A stretch of DNA of 64,000 bases, from NCBI RefSeq assembly GCF_014145665.1, contig NZ_JACHTD010000007.1:62001-126000 (forward strand), in the 5' to 3' direction. Source of the stretch: Myroides sp. NP-2 (lineage in GTDB: Bacteria > Bacteroidota > Bacteroidia > Flavobacteriales > Flavobacteriaceae). The position numbers and the translations under genes were made by a program. Below are positions 43,331-52,753 of the stretch, piece after piece. Position 1 is the stretch's first letter. Each line of letters starts with the position of its first letter. Under the pieces are notes generated by a model. The model did no database searches and was not told where the DNA came from. It was given only the letters and a program-made list of their open reading frames with translations.

Positions 43331-43746
43331 TATCTTAAACTAGTACTAACCAATAGAGTAAAACCAAAAGCTATACCGTATTTACCATTCTTTTTATAAA
43401 ACTACCTGCACATGGCTTATCTCATTTCATTCAAGTCCAGGTGATTATCCTCTCAAAAAAAATACAGCCATATACATGCCTAAATAAACCATCTGTTTTA
43501 ATAAAAAAATAATATTTTAACACGAATATTTTTCATATATCAATTTCTAAAACTATATTAGATTGATTTATCAATTGTTCAATTTATTTTATAATGAAAC
43601 AAAAATATTCGTACTGCATGTATTTTATTTCAAACTTTAAATAAGCTTTACTCTATTCCCTCTAGTTGAGTTGGTTTAGCTTTTTTTTGATGTAGGCGTT
43701 GCAGTTCATTTTTACTCTACTCTTCGTTTAATCAAAATTTTCTATT
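43331..43746. other. AT-rich stretch with no gene seen
   Basis: 416 bp at the edge of the second accessory spot. It holds a small palindrome ATTGAT-TT-ATCAAT near 43562, but no frame, repeat or relic I can support. A promoter for the 231-residue protein may lie in its last 100 bp. Confidence 0.5.
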
Positions 43747-44442
43747 ATGAAAACGGTCCACCTCAAGCTTTTTTTTCCTAGAAATTGGTATCATGCCAGA
43801 CGGCTAAAGATTTATCACAAAAGCGAATTAATTGCCTACATTATGCACGGTGATTCTCTTGAAATCTACCTTCCTGATGAGGCGACATCCATTCATTGGA
43901 AGCTCGATTACTTTAGAAATACGATTGCTTTACCTCAACAACAAGATCCTATTTATCTCCTACTGTTTATGGATGTAGGAAAAGGGCTCATCCAACTGTA
44001 TCGAAAAACGCTAAATTCACGTTGTATTCAAGGTAAAGTTGTGACAGCCGAAGAATTTGAACATAGCACTAGTGCTACAATCTATCAAAGTCATTTGGAA
44101 TGGCTTCCTATCGCTCGATTAGACAAATCCAATCTTTATATCGGACTACTCACAGCTAGTATTACATTGTTCTACTCCGTCTATAGTAAAACCGAATGGA
44201 GAGCGATTTTATTCTTGTTAGGAGGAGGAACTATACTATCATTTTTAATTCTTCTTTTTGAAAAAGACAAGATTACTTTAAGCGATTACAAAAATAGAAT
44301 GTGGGCAACGGTAGGTAGTTTTGTTCTTAGCATTCTCCTGATTCCGGCTAAGGATTATGTCGTTCAAATACTATTACTCATCCTAACAATTGGTTTTACC
44401 CTTCGTTTCATACAACATACGCAAAAGCTAAGGACTAATTAA
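43747..44442 (+). CDS. Four-helix membrane protein with beta-rich head, copy 1 (possible immunity protein)
   Basis: 231 residues. The N-terminal 115 residues are strand-rich and soluble (KTVHLKLFFPRNWYHARRLK at the start); the C-terminal half has four helices (about 130-148, 153-170, 186-203, 206-223) and a basic end. The C-terminal half is nearly the same as in the copy at 45861, while the N-terminal halves have diverged strongly. This pattern of a constant membrane half and a variable head suggests a specificity head. It has no lipoprotein partner upstream here. Family unknown. Confidence 0.6.
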   Translation: MKTVHLKLFFPRNWYHARRLKIYHKSELIAYIMHGDSLEIYLPDEATSIHWKLDYFRNTIALPQQQDPIYLLLFMDVGKGLIQLYRKTLNSRCIQGKVVTAEEFEHSTSATIYQSHLEWLPIARLDKSNLYIGLLTASITLFYSVYSKTEWRAILFLLGGGTILSFLILLFEKDKITLSDYKNRMWATVGSFVLSILLIPAKDYVVQILLLILTIGFTLRFIQHTQKLRTN

Positions 44443-44462
44443 TTCGATACTAAATCTCCCAT

Positions 44463-44498
44463 AAAAAGGTCCTAATACACTATGTACCAGGACCTTTT
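44463..44498 (+). terminator. Terminator after membrane protein copy 1
   Basis: The stem AAAAGGTCCT / AGGACCTTTT has a 15-nt loop. Duplicated at 46580. Confidence 0.8.
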
Positions 44499-44576
44499 CT
44501 ACTATTCGTTAACGCTGTATCTCAACTGCTTTCCGGTTGACAAACTAAGAAACTTTCATTAAATCTCAGCTAACCT

Positions 44577-44861
44577 TTAAAACAAGCTCAACTCTAATTG
44601 ATTGACAAAGTCATACAACATATGATAGCCTACTACAGAGTTTCCATGTTCATCTAAAGCAGGATTGAACACGCCGATTCCAATCTTATTTGGTACGCTA
44701 ACGGCAATTCCCCCACCAACGCCTGATTTACTTGGTAACCCTACTGTTCTAGCATATTCACCGCTAAAATCATACATTCCTGCAATAAGCATTTGCGCTT
44801 GAATTAAACGCGCTAAATCGCGGTTGTAATAGGTTGTATCTCCGTCGAAACGCGTACAACC
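44577..44861 (-). pseudogene. 3' fragment of glsA (about 95 codons)
   Basis: A C-terminal piece of the glutaminase at 46695, reading from CTRFDGDTTYYNRDLARLI to the end NQLELSLF. It has no N-terminal half and the flanking DNA upstream (44862-45060) is unrelated AT-rich sequence. An internal methionine could start a 71-residue product, but it would lack the active site. Confidence 0.93.
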
Positions 44862-45060
44862 TACAGTTCCCTATACAAAAGAAATACGATTTTGAGCTAA
44901 CAATAGCTATCAATAAAAAAACAATTACACAAATAAAATAAAAACAACCAACATATATAGATTTTAAACAAATACTATTATTTTAACAATACAAAAGACA
45001 AAAACAGTAATAATAACTACTAAATTAGATGTAATTCACAACCCACTAAACACATTTATC

Positions 45061-45846
45061 ATGAAAAAAATTCTAATTTACTTAGTTGTATCGAGCTCCT
45101 TACTCGGCTGTTCAAATGATTACAAAACCAGTGAACATATTGCCCCATCATCCTCAAAAGTGTTCTTAAAAAAAGACAAATCGGTAGGTCAAATGCATAA
45201 TGATTTACTTCATCTTTTTGAACAAGCTGAACGAGCAGGACAACAACTTGTTGATCCTACAAAAAACGAACTATCTGACGCCATGATTAGTATAATCAAT
45301 AATTATTTCTTAGAACAAGGATCAGAACCAAATGTATTTTCAGAGATGCTCCAGGAAATTCCAGACATAACACAACATCTAAATTTACTTGTACAATCAA
45401 CAGACAATCTTCAACTTTTGCGAGAACAACTGCAGGCTTTTTATACTACATCCTTACCTATAACTGTCCAAACACACGCATTAACTATTTTTGATGCAAC
45501 GAGTAAATATGAAGGCACCACCTCTATTTCTTCAGAACTTGACAAAATAGCTACTGCGATTAAGACCGATGAATCCCTTAGTTCTGAATACCAAAAACAA
45601 CTCTTAGATGCTATATCTATTGCTGAATATTCTAATACTTACTGGCATCCCTCCAATTCATCCATATTAGACAGAAGAAATCTTTTCTCTTACTATGCAG
45701 GGGCTGATACTGCAGGTGCTTTAGCTATGATTCAAAGTGGCGCTGTTGCCACAGCATCTACTTTGACTATTGGCGCTGGAGGTTGGGGTGGTTTAGCTGT
45801 CCTAGTAGGCGGTGCAGCTTTCAGTTCATTTATGGCCTCCCGTTAA
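45061..45846 (+). CDS. Lipoprotein with glycine-rich hydrophobic C-terminus, possible antibacterial toxin
   Basis: 261 residues. Lipoprotein signal with lipobox SSLLGC (Cys 17). The middle is helical and polar with DPTKNELSDAMISIIN and ELDKIATAIKTDE. The last 45 residues are a hydrophobic Ala/Gly segment (ADTAGALAMIQSGAVATAST, then GAGGWGGLAVLVGGAAFSSF), like the membrane-inserting tail of some bacteriocins. The four-helix membrane protein follows after 14 nt. A toxin plus immunity pair is my inference; a structural lipoprotein is the alternative. Confidence 0.5.
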   Translation: MKKILIYLVVSSSLLGCSNDYKTSEHIAPSSSKVFLKKDKSVGQMHNDLLHLFEQAERAGQQLVDPTKNELSDAMISIINNYFLEQGSEPNVFSEMLQEIPDITQHLNLLVQSTDNLQLLREQLQAFYTTSLPITVQTHALTIFDATSKYEGTTSISSELDKIATAIKTDESLSSEYQKQLLDAISIAEYSNTYWHPSNSSILDRRNLFSYYAGADTAGALAMIQSGAVATASTLTIGAGGWGGLAVLVGGAAFSSFMASR

Positions 45847-45860
45847 CTTAAAAGTAAAAG

Positions 45861-46559
45861 ATGAAAACAGTACATATCAAGATTCATTTTCCTTACAATT
45901 TATGGCAATTTCGAAAAATAAAATTATTTGAAAATAAAAATATAATTGCGAAAATCATATCTGAAACGGAGCAAACGATTCAAATAAATGATGAAACAGC
46001 TACGTTAGTTGTAGCAATTGATATTTACAGAAGCAAGATTCCGATTCCGCTTAATCAAGAAGAAATATTTTTAATTATTTACACAAACCTTTATTATGGG
46101 GGACTTCTACGTCTTACTTTTGATTCCTTAAATCTAAAAAGGATTCGCGGCAGGATTGTCTCTCAAGAAGTTTTTGAAAACAGCACAAGTACGACTATTT
46201 ATCAATATGTCCAAGAATGGCTTCCTATCGCTCGATTAGACAAATCCATTCTTTATATTGGACTGCTAACAGCTAGTATTACATTGTTCTACTCCATCTA
46301 TACTCAAACGGAATGGAGGGAGATTCTATTCTTGTTAGGAGGAGGAACTATCCTATCGTTTTTAATTCTTCTTTTTGAAAAAGACAAGGTTGCTTTAGGC
46401 GATTACAAAAATAGAATGTGGGCAACTGTAGGTAGTTTTGTTCTTAGCATTCTCCTGATTCCGGCTAAGGATTATGTCGTTCAAATACTAATACTCATCC
46501 TAACAATTGGTTTTACCCTTCGTTTCATACAACATACGCAAAAACTAAGGACTAGTTAA
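45861..46559 (+). CDS. Four-helix membrane protein with beta-rich head, copy 2 (possible immunity protein)
   Basis: 232 residues. Head (1-115) differs from copy 1 apart from the opening KTVHIKIHFP and a few positions; the four-helix half is nearly the same. It follows the lipoprotein by 14 nt, so they are likely to be translated together. If the lipoprotein is a pore-forming toxin, this inner-membrane protein would be its immunity factor. Family unknown. Confidence 0.6.
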   Translation: MKTVHIKIHFPYNLWQFRKIKLFENKNIIAKIISETEQTIQINDETATLVVAIDIYRSKIPIPLNQEEIFLIIYTNLYYGGLLRLTFDSLNLKRIRGRIVSQEVFENSTSTTIYQYVQEWLPIARLDKSILYIGLLTASITLFYSIYTQTEWREILFLLGGGTILSFLILLFEKDKVALGDYKNRMWATVGSFVLSILLIPAKDYVVQILILILTIGFTLRFIQHTQKLRTS

Positions 46560-46979
46560 TTCGATACTAAATCTCCCATAAAAAAGGTCCTAACACACTA
46601 TGTACTAGGACCTTTTCTACTATTCGTTAACGCTGTATCTCAACTGCTTTCCAGTTGACAAACTAAGAAACTTTCATTAAATCTCAGCTAACCTTTAAAA
46701 CAAGCTCAACTCTAATTGATTGACAAAGTCATACAACATATGATAGCCTACTACAGAGTTTCCATGTTCATCTAAAGCAGGATTGAACACGCCGATTCCA
46801 ATCTTATTTGGTACGCTAACGGCAATTCCCCCACCAACGCCTGATTTACTTGGTAACCCTACTGTTCTAGCATATTCACCGCTAAAATCATACATTCCTG
46901 CAATAAGCATTTGCGCTTGAATTAAACGCGCTAAATCGCGGTTGTAATAGGTTGTATCTCCGTCGAAACGCGTACAACC
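46215..46979. repeat. Direct repeat, copy 2 (765 bp)
   Basis: Matches 44098-44861 with scattered substitutions in the membrane-protein part and one extra A before the terminator. This copy continues into the complete glsA gene. Confidence 0.92.
46580..46617 (+). terminator. Terminator after membrane protein copy 2
   Basis: Same hairpin as at 44463, with minor loop changes. Confidence 0.8.
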
Positions 46980-47711
46980 ATTGGCATAGAAATAGCCAAT
47001 TTTAGCTAAGTCTTCTGCAGTTACTTCAATAGAACACTGCTTGAAATAGTTGTCTAATTTAATTTCTTCCCCTTCGATTAAACCATTGTTTTTCAATAAA
47101 TAGAAAATTCCTCTGTTGCGGTGTCCTGTCTCTTTTTCAGAAAGGTAAACCGCTTGGTTGATGTCAATGGATTCGTTTTTGGTAATATAGCGAATCATCT
47201 TTAAAATCTTTTGGTAGGCAACATCGCCCTCTCCTTCAATGAAAGCGGTTGTTAAAATTGCCCCTGCATTCATCATAGGGTTTAAGGGTTTTCCTGCCGT
47301 TTCCAAGTTGGCATAGTGATTAAACGCTTTTTCAGTACCGTAATACCCAATGCGTTCATACAGCGCTTTTTCGCCTTTTTCTTGTACGGCAATCATCAAA
47401 GCGATGACTTTTGAAATACTCTGAATAGTGAATTTTGCTTCAACATCACCCACATTGATAATTTCCCCATTCTCTTTTACTACAGAAAAAGCAACGGCTT
47501 TTGCATTTGCTTTTCCCAATTCTGGAATATAATCTGCTACTTTCCCCTCTTTGTAATACTGGTGATTTTGACTTGCAATTTGCTGCATCATCTCCTTTGT
47601 AATTTGCGTGTCCAACACTGTTTTACTTTCTTGTGCCACACCTGGACTAACCTGACCTATTCCTACCAACATAACCAATAGTACTCTTTTATGTAATTTT
47701 AATCTATTCAT
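46695..47711 (-). CDS. glsA: Glutaminase A with a signal peptide
   Basis: 338 residues. A signal peptide ends near VSPGVAQ (about 27), which is unusual for this mostly cytoplasmic family and places the enzyme in the periplasm or outside. The serine-dependent glutaminase motifs are present: SISKVIALMIA (S-x-x-K), GKPLNPMMNAGAI, and SGVGGGIAVSVPNKIGIGVF. It hydrolyses glutamine to glutamate and ammonia. Last gene of the CPBP-menE-glsA unit (12-nt gap to menE). Confidence 0.93.
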   Translation of the reverse strand: MNRLKLHKRVLLVMLVGIGQVSPGVAQESKTVLDTQITKEMMQQIASQNHQYYKEGKVADYIPELGKANAKAVAFSVVKENGEIINVGDVEAKFTIQSISKVIALMIAVQEKGEKALYERIGYYGTEKAFNHYANLETAGKPLNPMMNAGAILTTAFIEGEGDVAYQKILKMIRYITKNESIDINQAVYLSEKETGHRNRGIFYLLKNNGLIEGEEIKLDNYFKQCSIEVTAEDLAKIGYFYANGCTRFDGDTTYYNRDLARLIQAQMLIAGMYDFSGEYARTVGLPSKSGVGGGIAVSVPNKIGIGVFNPALDEHGNSVVGYHMLYDFVNQLELSLF

Positions 47712-47723
47712 CGTTTTACTGCG

Positions 47724-48773
47724 TTATTCATTTATATTTTTTGATCGAATTACCTTGCCAGAGGCCGTTTCTACAAAAAGCGGAACAAACTGTATTTCTT
47801 TGGGTTTTTCATATTTAGTTAAGTCGTCAAACACATCAGCTGCTAAAGTGTAGGGTTGACTTTCGATCACTAGTACAACAATAGTTCCAAAGTAGGGATC
47901 GGCTTTTCCGGCAATAAAAAAGCGCGACGGTATTTTCGCCGCTAATTTTTCTTCTATTTGCTCTGGGTATAGTTTCACTCCTCCACTGTTGATTACATTG
48001 TCAAAGCGCCCTAACCACTCAAATCGGCGATCATCAATTTGACGTACTAAGTCGTTGGTCACGATGCGCGTACTGCTTATACTGGGAATATCAATAAGCA
48101 AACAACCGCGATCATCGGTTTGAATACAGGCATGTGGAAGTACTTCAAAATAGGGATTTCCTATTTTTTTTGCAGCCATATGCGTAATTGTTTCCGTCAT
48201 TCCATAGGTTTCGTAAACTTGTGTACGTAAGCCAATTAGTTTTTGTGCCAATACAGGCGATACTTTTGCTCCTCCAATGATTAAAATGTCTATTTGTTCT
48301 AGCACGTCTACACTATTTTCCACCTGCATGGGTACCATAGCGACGAAAGTGTAGTGGGTTGAGCGACCTTCCAACGGACGAGCCGTTGGCCTGCAAACAT
48401 CCAATTCCCATCCAAATAGCAAGGCACGAATAAACATTAGCTTCCCTCCAACAAATTGAGGTCCCATGCACAAGAGCGCTTTGCTACCAGCAGGAACATC
48501 AAAAAAGGTAACCGTTGCAGTTGCTGAAGCTACCATTGCTTTTTTGGGCAAGTGGACGATTTTAGGTGGTCCAGTAGTCCCTGAAGTACGTTGTACAACG
48601 TACTCCTTCTCGTCAAACCAATCCAAGATAAGCTGTCCCAATTCTCTTAGGTACTCCTCTGAGGTGGCTCGCATTGCGTTTGCTTCACTTAAAAGAGAGT
48701 CGAGCGTATGCCTCACGCCATTTAGTTTGAATTGAGGGTGAATATCGTAATGATCCATAACATATCTATTCAA
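47724..48773 (-). CDS. menE: o-succinylbenzoate-CoA ligase-like AMP-binding enzyme
   Basis: 349 residues, short for an ANL enzyme but normal for Bacteroidota MenE. AMP-binding loop VQRTSGTTGPPKIV, A5 motif YETYGMTETITHMA, hinge RFDNVINSGGVKLYPEQIEE and catalytic lysine in ASGKVIRSKN. It activates o-succinylbenzoate for menaquinone synthesis. It starts 6 nt after the CPBP gene stop. Confidence 0.85.
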   Translation of the reverse strand: MNRYVMDHYDIHPQFKLNGVRHTLDSLLSEANAMRATSEEYLRELGQLILDWFDEKEYVVQRTSGTTGPPKIVHLPKKAMVASATATVTFFDVPAGSKALLCMGPQFVGGKLMFIRALLFGWELDVCRPTARPLEGRSTHYTFVAMVPMQVENSVDVLEQIDILIIGGAKVSPVLAQKLIGLRTQVYETYGMTETITHMAAKKIGNPYFEVLPHACIQTDDRGCLLIDIPSISSTRIVTNDLVRQIDDRRFEWLGRFDNVINSGGVKLYPEQIEEKLAAKIPSRFFIAGKADPYFGTIVVLVIESQPYTLAADVFDDLTKYEKPKEIQFVPLFVETASGKVIRSKNINE

Positions 48774-48779
48774 AAATAA

Positions 48780-49685
48780 TTAAGCAACCCTACCTAACAA
48801 GCGATTTTTCCAATCGGTCCACTTGTATCGCTTGGCGAAGATAACGAGTAAAATAGGGTAAAAAACAAATACCTGCCAAATAAACTCCCAAACGGAAATA
48901 GCATCTATAGGCGTGGTATTCAAAAATAGGGAATTCGTTTGAAAAACGGTCCAACTTGAGGTGACTAATAAAGCGCCGATCAAATTATTTGCCGCGTGAA
49001 AACCCAGCGCCAACTCTAACCCATCATCCATTAACGTCATAATACCCAAGAAAAACCCCGTACCAATATAATATACCATAATTCCTCCACCCAATACTTC
49101 TACTTCAGGATTAGCGAGGTGCAACAAACCAAAGACAACGGAAGTAACAATCAGGGCTATGCCCCTACTTCTCGTAGCTAAGCCTACACCTTGCATCATA
49201 TAAGCGCGAAAGAAATACTCTTCAAAACTCGTTTGAATGGGAATAAAAATCAAGGCAATGACAAAAAATCCGAGAAAAGCCGTAAGATTAAAATTAAAAA
49301 CAAGGTGTGTGGGATTGAAGAGGTAACTAATGATAAAGCTCAGTAGAATCAAAGCAGTTTGACAGCCAAAGGCGAATCCAAAACGCTTGAGGTCAATTTT
49401 GGTTCGCGAAGTGGTCAGGCTTACCAAGGATTGTTTATGTACAAACAACACCCATAAAGCTAACAATACCAAAAAGATAGCGAAAGGAAAAATCAGTTGA
49501 AAGAAAGCAGCATTTTTTCCTAACAACTCAACTTGCGATTGGATTATTTCTTGTGTTGAGATCGAAGAATATTTTGCAATCAACCCATTTACAAGCATAA
49601 TCATCAAATAAAACAGTGTAAACGGAAGATAATACAGGATTTGCTTCTTATTTACTTGATGTAGTAGGTGGTCGATGTATTTCAT
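48780..49685 (-). CDS. CPBP family intramembrane glutamic protease
   Basis: 301 residues with eight hydrophobic helices. Motif 1 EEYFFRAYM (EExxxR), motif 2 FGLLHLANP (FxxxH), motif 3 FHAANN (HxxxN). The catalytic Glu and His are present, so it may be an active protease of the Rce1/CPBP (ABI) type. Substrate unknown. First gene of the menE unit; divergent from arsC with a 42-bp gap. Confidence 0.92.
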   Translation of the reverse strand: MKYIDHLLHQVNKKQILYYLPFTLFYLMIMLVNGLIAKYSSISTQEIIQSQVELLGKNAAFFQLIFPFAIFLVLLALWVLFVHKQSLVSLTTSRTKIDLKRFGFAFGCQTALILLSFIISYLFNPTHLVFNFNLTAFLGFFVIALIFIPIQTSFEEYFFRAYMMQGVGLATRSRGIALIVTSVVFGLLHLANPEVEVLGGGIMVYYIGTGFFLGIMTLMDDGLELALGFHAANNLIGALLVTSSWTVFQTNSLFLNTTPIDAISVWEFIWQVFVFYPILLVIFAKRYKWTDWKNRLLGRVA

Positions 49686-49727
49686 TTTTCAAAAAAATTG
49701 CTATATTTGAGAACAAACCTTAACACT

Positions 49728-50069
49728 ATGATTACAATTTATCACAATCCTCGTTGCAGTAAATCAAGAGAGAGTATCGCGTTTATGGAACAACAAGGTG
49801 TAGCCTACAAAATTATAAAATATTTGGATGCAAATCTTGGCTATGACGACATTAAAGCGCTTTTACAAAAGTTAAACTACACCCCGATTGAGTTAGTGCG
49901 CATTAAAGATGCATTCTGGCAGGAGAATTTTGCAAATCAAACACTTTCTGATGAGGAAATCATTCAGGCCATGGTGGCACATCCGCAAATCATAGAACGC
50001 CCTGTCGTAGTCAATGGCTCAAAAGCTATTGTTGCTAGGCCTACAGAAAAAATACATCAAATTCTTTGA
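49728..50069 (+). CDS. arsC: Arsenate reductase-like protein, glutaredoxin-dependent (ArsC/Spx-like)
   Basis: 113 residues from the ATG at 49728, chosen because the thioredoxin-fold start MITIYHNPRCSKSRES then fits the family; the 20 codons upstream do not look conserved. Catalytic Cys10 is present, with an RPVVVNGSKAIVARP end. It reduces arsenate via glutaredoxin. No other ars gene is near, so it may be a housekeeping member. Confidence 0.9.
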   Translation: MITIYHNPRCSKSRESIAFMEQQGVAYKIIKYLDANLGYDDIKALLQKLNYTPIELVRIKDAFWQENFANQTLSDEEIIQAMVAHPQIIERPVVVNGSKAIVARPTEKIHQIL

Positions 50070-50153
50070 TTAACTTTTTTTTAACAAAATAGTTATTAAA
50101 CCAAAGGTTAAAATTATAGTCTAAGTGTATGATAAGTAAACTAAACGACTATA

Positions 50154-52637
50154 ATGAAAAGACAAACGCCTACATCAGTTCTTCTGCTGTTGTTCGTATT
50201 ATTTACGGCACTAACAACAGCAGCTCAGAACCGCCCTCAGAGTACAGTCACCGGTACAGTCATTGAAGCGGCAACTAACACCCCTTTAGAATACGCTAGT
50301 ATTTACGCTCAAAATGAGAGCAATTCCAACATCGTCTCCGGCGCGATGACGGATTCAAAAGGGCACTTTTCTTTTGATGTTCCAGATGGAACCTACTATA
50401 TTAAAATTGACTTTTTAGGCTTTAAAACCTTAGAATTACACCGTATTTCTGTACAAGGAGATACTAATATTGGGGTACAAAAAGTACAGGACGATTCTCA
50501 AATGTTAGAAGAAGTAACTGTTATCGCTGAACGTTCTACGGTAGACATCAAGTTGGATAAAAAAATCTACAATGTAGGCCAAGACATGATTGTCAAAGGA
50601 GGTACTGCTGCTGATGTTTTGGACAATGTTCCTTCGGTTGTTGTAGATAGTGAAGGTACAATTAGCTTGAGAGGAAATGAAAATGTAAAAGTTTTGATTG
50701 ATGGTAAACCGACTGGATTGGCGAACAACATCCAAGAGGCTATGCGCATATTACCTGCTGAATCTATTGATCGCGTAGAGGTGATTACTAATCCATCCGC
50801 TCGTTATGAGGCAGAAGGTGGTGCGGGTATCATCAACATTATCCTACGAAAAGGAAAAGCAGAAGGAATTAACGGTAGTATAACTGGAACCGTAGGTGAT
50901 CCTCGTAATTACGAGTTGAACACTATGTTCAATGTGAGAGGAGAAAGCTACAATTTCTTTACTTCTTTGGGTTATAGAGACAGCGAATCAGAAGGATATA
51001 ACTTGAATGACAACCGCTATCTCGATCCAGTAACGGGTGAGCCGACACAACGCGTTTACGAATACAAGGACAACATCAGACAGCGTCAAGGGTATAATGG
51101 TACATTTGGTCTAGAATGGTATTTAACGCCTTCAATTACGTGGACAAATACTGTAACGGCTAGACGTAATACAGGTGGTAACCCCAACCGTGTAAACTAC
51201 AGCTACTACGATGCTTCGGATGTATTTTTATACAACAGATACCGAAATGAAGACAAAAAAAGTACGAGAAACAACCTAGATTATACCACTACGTTTGAGA
51301 AAAAATTCGAGAAAGAAGGACATATTTTACTTGTTGAAGGGTCAATTTCTCAAGAACGCGACAACGAAAATGCAACCATTGACGACATCAACAGTTTTTT
51401 AAATCAAACGGCATACGAGCGTACCAATAATAAAGAAAAGGAAAAAAGTGGATTAGTAAAACTAGATTACACATTGCCTATTGGAGAACACGGTAATTTT
51501 GAAGCGGGATATTTAGGAACCTTTAAATCGAACACTACTGATTTTGCCCTACAGCGCTTGCAGCAAAACAGTTGGAATACAGACACTCGTTTATCTAATA
51601 TCTTAGAGTACAAGGAAAATGTTCACGCCCTTTACGCACAATATGGCGATCGCATTACACCTGAATTAAGTTTTATGGTTGGATTGCGTTGGGAAGATTC
51701 GAATATAGATGTCAACCAGCTTACTTCACAGAGTTACAACAACAAAAAATACAACGATTTCTTTCCTAGTGCGTTCTTAAACTACGAAATAAACGAGAGT
51801 ACAAGTACGAGTATTAGCTATAGTCGACGCGTAAATAGACCGCGTGGATTCTTCTTAAATCCTTTTTCAAACTACACGAGTGACATCAACTTTTTCCAAG
51901 GAAATCCAGATCTAGATCCTGCAAAAACAGATGCAATTGATTTAGGTTTTATGAAACGTTGGACCGGTTTTACCTTGAGTGCATCGGCTTACTACAACAA
52001 AACGGATGATACGTTCCAATTTGTTCGTCGTATTGCAGGGGAAACAGAAGATGGCACACCTATTTCGATTAGTTCACCGATTAACTTAGCGACAGAACAC
52101 CGTTATGGATTGGATATTACATTAAACTACTCTCCTTTTAAATGGTGGAGATTAAACGGTAACTTCAACTTCTACCGAACAGAGACTAGAGGAGATTATA
52201 CCTTTACGCATTTAGACGGGACATTAGAGACACAAAACTTCGATAAAAACACCTATGCTTGGTTTACGCGTGTATCGTCAAAAATTACGTTGCCGTATAA
52301 AATTGATTGGCAGTTAAACGGAATGTACCGCGCGCCATACAATACGGCACAAGGAAAAGTTTTAGGTAACTTATCAGCTAACCTTGCCTTGAGTAAAGAC
52401 ATCCTAAAAGACAAAGGAACAATTACTTTTAACATAAGTGATATCTTTAACTCAAGAAAAAGAGAGCAAGATCTCGTTTTACCGCAAACGATTTCACACA
52501 GTGAAATGCAATGGAGAGGTAGACAAATCAACTTATCGTTTACGTATCGATTCAACCAACCGAAAAAAATGGACCGCAAAGCTATGACTCCAGGTGGTCC
52601 TGATGGAGGAGATATGGAAGGAATGGAAATGCTTTAG
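50154..52637 (+). CDS. TonB-dependent receptor-like outer-membrane protein (OMP beta-barrel family)
   Basis: 827 residues. Signal peptide (to about 25), a CarboxypepD_reg-like domain (about 30-110, TVTGTVIEAATNTPLEYASI), a plug domain (about 120-230, RVEVITNPSARYEAEGGAGI), then a barrel of the OMP_b-brl_3 type rich in Tyr, Asn and Arg. The end is Gly/Met-rich (GGPDGGDMEGMEML) in place of the usual C-terminal aromatic. No SusD partner is adjacent. It probably imports a siderophore or peptide; substrate unknown. Confidence 0.9.
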   Translation: MKRQTPTSVLLLLFVLFTALTTAAQNRPQSTVTGTVIEAATNTPLEYASIYAQNESNSNIVSGAMTDSKGHFSFDVPDGTYYIKIDFLGFKTLELHRISVQGDTNIGVQKVQDDSQMLEEVTVIAERSTVDIKLDKKIYNVGQDMIVKGGTAADVLDNVPSVVVDSEGTISLRGNENVKVLIDGKPTGLANNIQEAMRILPAESIDRVEVITNPSARYEAEGGAGIINIILRKGKAEGINGSITGTVGDPRNYELNTMFNVRGESYNFFTSLGYRDSESEGYNLNDNRYLDPVTGEPTQRVYEYKDNIRQRQGYNGTFGLEWYLTPSITWTNTVTARRNTGGNPNRVNYSYYDASDVFLYNRYRNEDKKSTRNNLDYTTTFEKKFEKEGHILLVEGSISQERDNENATIDDINSFLNQTAYERTNNKEKEKSGLVKLDYTLPIGEHGNFEAGYLGTFKSNTTDFALQRLQQNSWNTDTRLSNILEYKENVHALYAQYGDRITPELSFMVGLRWEDSNIDVNQLTSQSYNNKKYNDFFPSAFLNYEINESTSTSISYSRRVNRPRGFFLNPFSNYTSDINFFQGNPDLDPAKTDAIDLGFMKRWTGFTLSASAYYNKTDDTFQFVRRIAGETEDGTPISISSPINLATEHRYGLDITLNYSPFKWWRLNGNFNFYRTETRGDYTFTHLDGTLETQNFDKNTYAWFTRVSSKITLPYKIDWQLNGMYRAPYNTAQGKVLGNLSANLALSKDILKDKGTITFNISDIFNSRKREQDLVLPQTISHSEMQWRGRQINLSFTYRFNQPKKMDRKAMTPGGPDGGDMEGMEML

Positions 52638-52638
52638 A

Positions 52639-52677
52639 TAAAAAAAGAGACTAAAACGAAGTTTTAGTCTCTTTTTT
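52639..52677. terminator. Bidirectional terminator between receptor and macroglobulin genes
   Basis: The stem AGAGACTAAAAC / GTTTTAGTCTCT has a GAA loop with A and T runs on both sides. Confidence 0.9.
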
Positions 52678-52753
52678 TATTTGCGGTTTTCAATTATTTG
52701 GATGTTCAAAAAACCTTTACTTGGTTTAGGTTTCTCGTCTCAACTAACTATTT

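Larger units (their letters stand above)
44098..44861. repeat. Direct repeat, copy 1 (764 bp)
   Basis: Near-identical to 46215-46979. It spans the membrane half of the 231-residue gene, its terminator and the last 285 bp of glsA. The glsA part shows no difference that I could find. Beyond 44861 the match ends sharply within the glsA frame. Confidence 0.92.

Noticed and set aside
44577..44792. 71-residue gene starting at an internal methionine of the glsA fragment
   Set aside because: It is identical to the end of the full glutaminase and lacks the active-site half.
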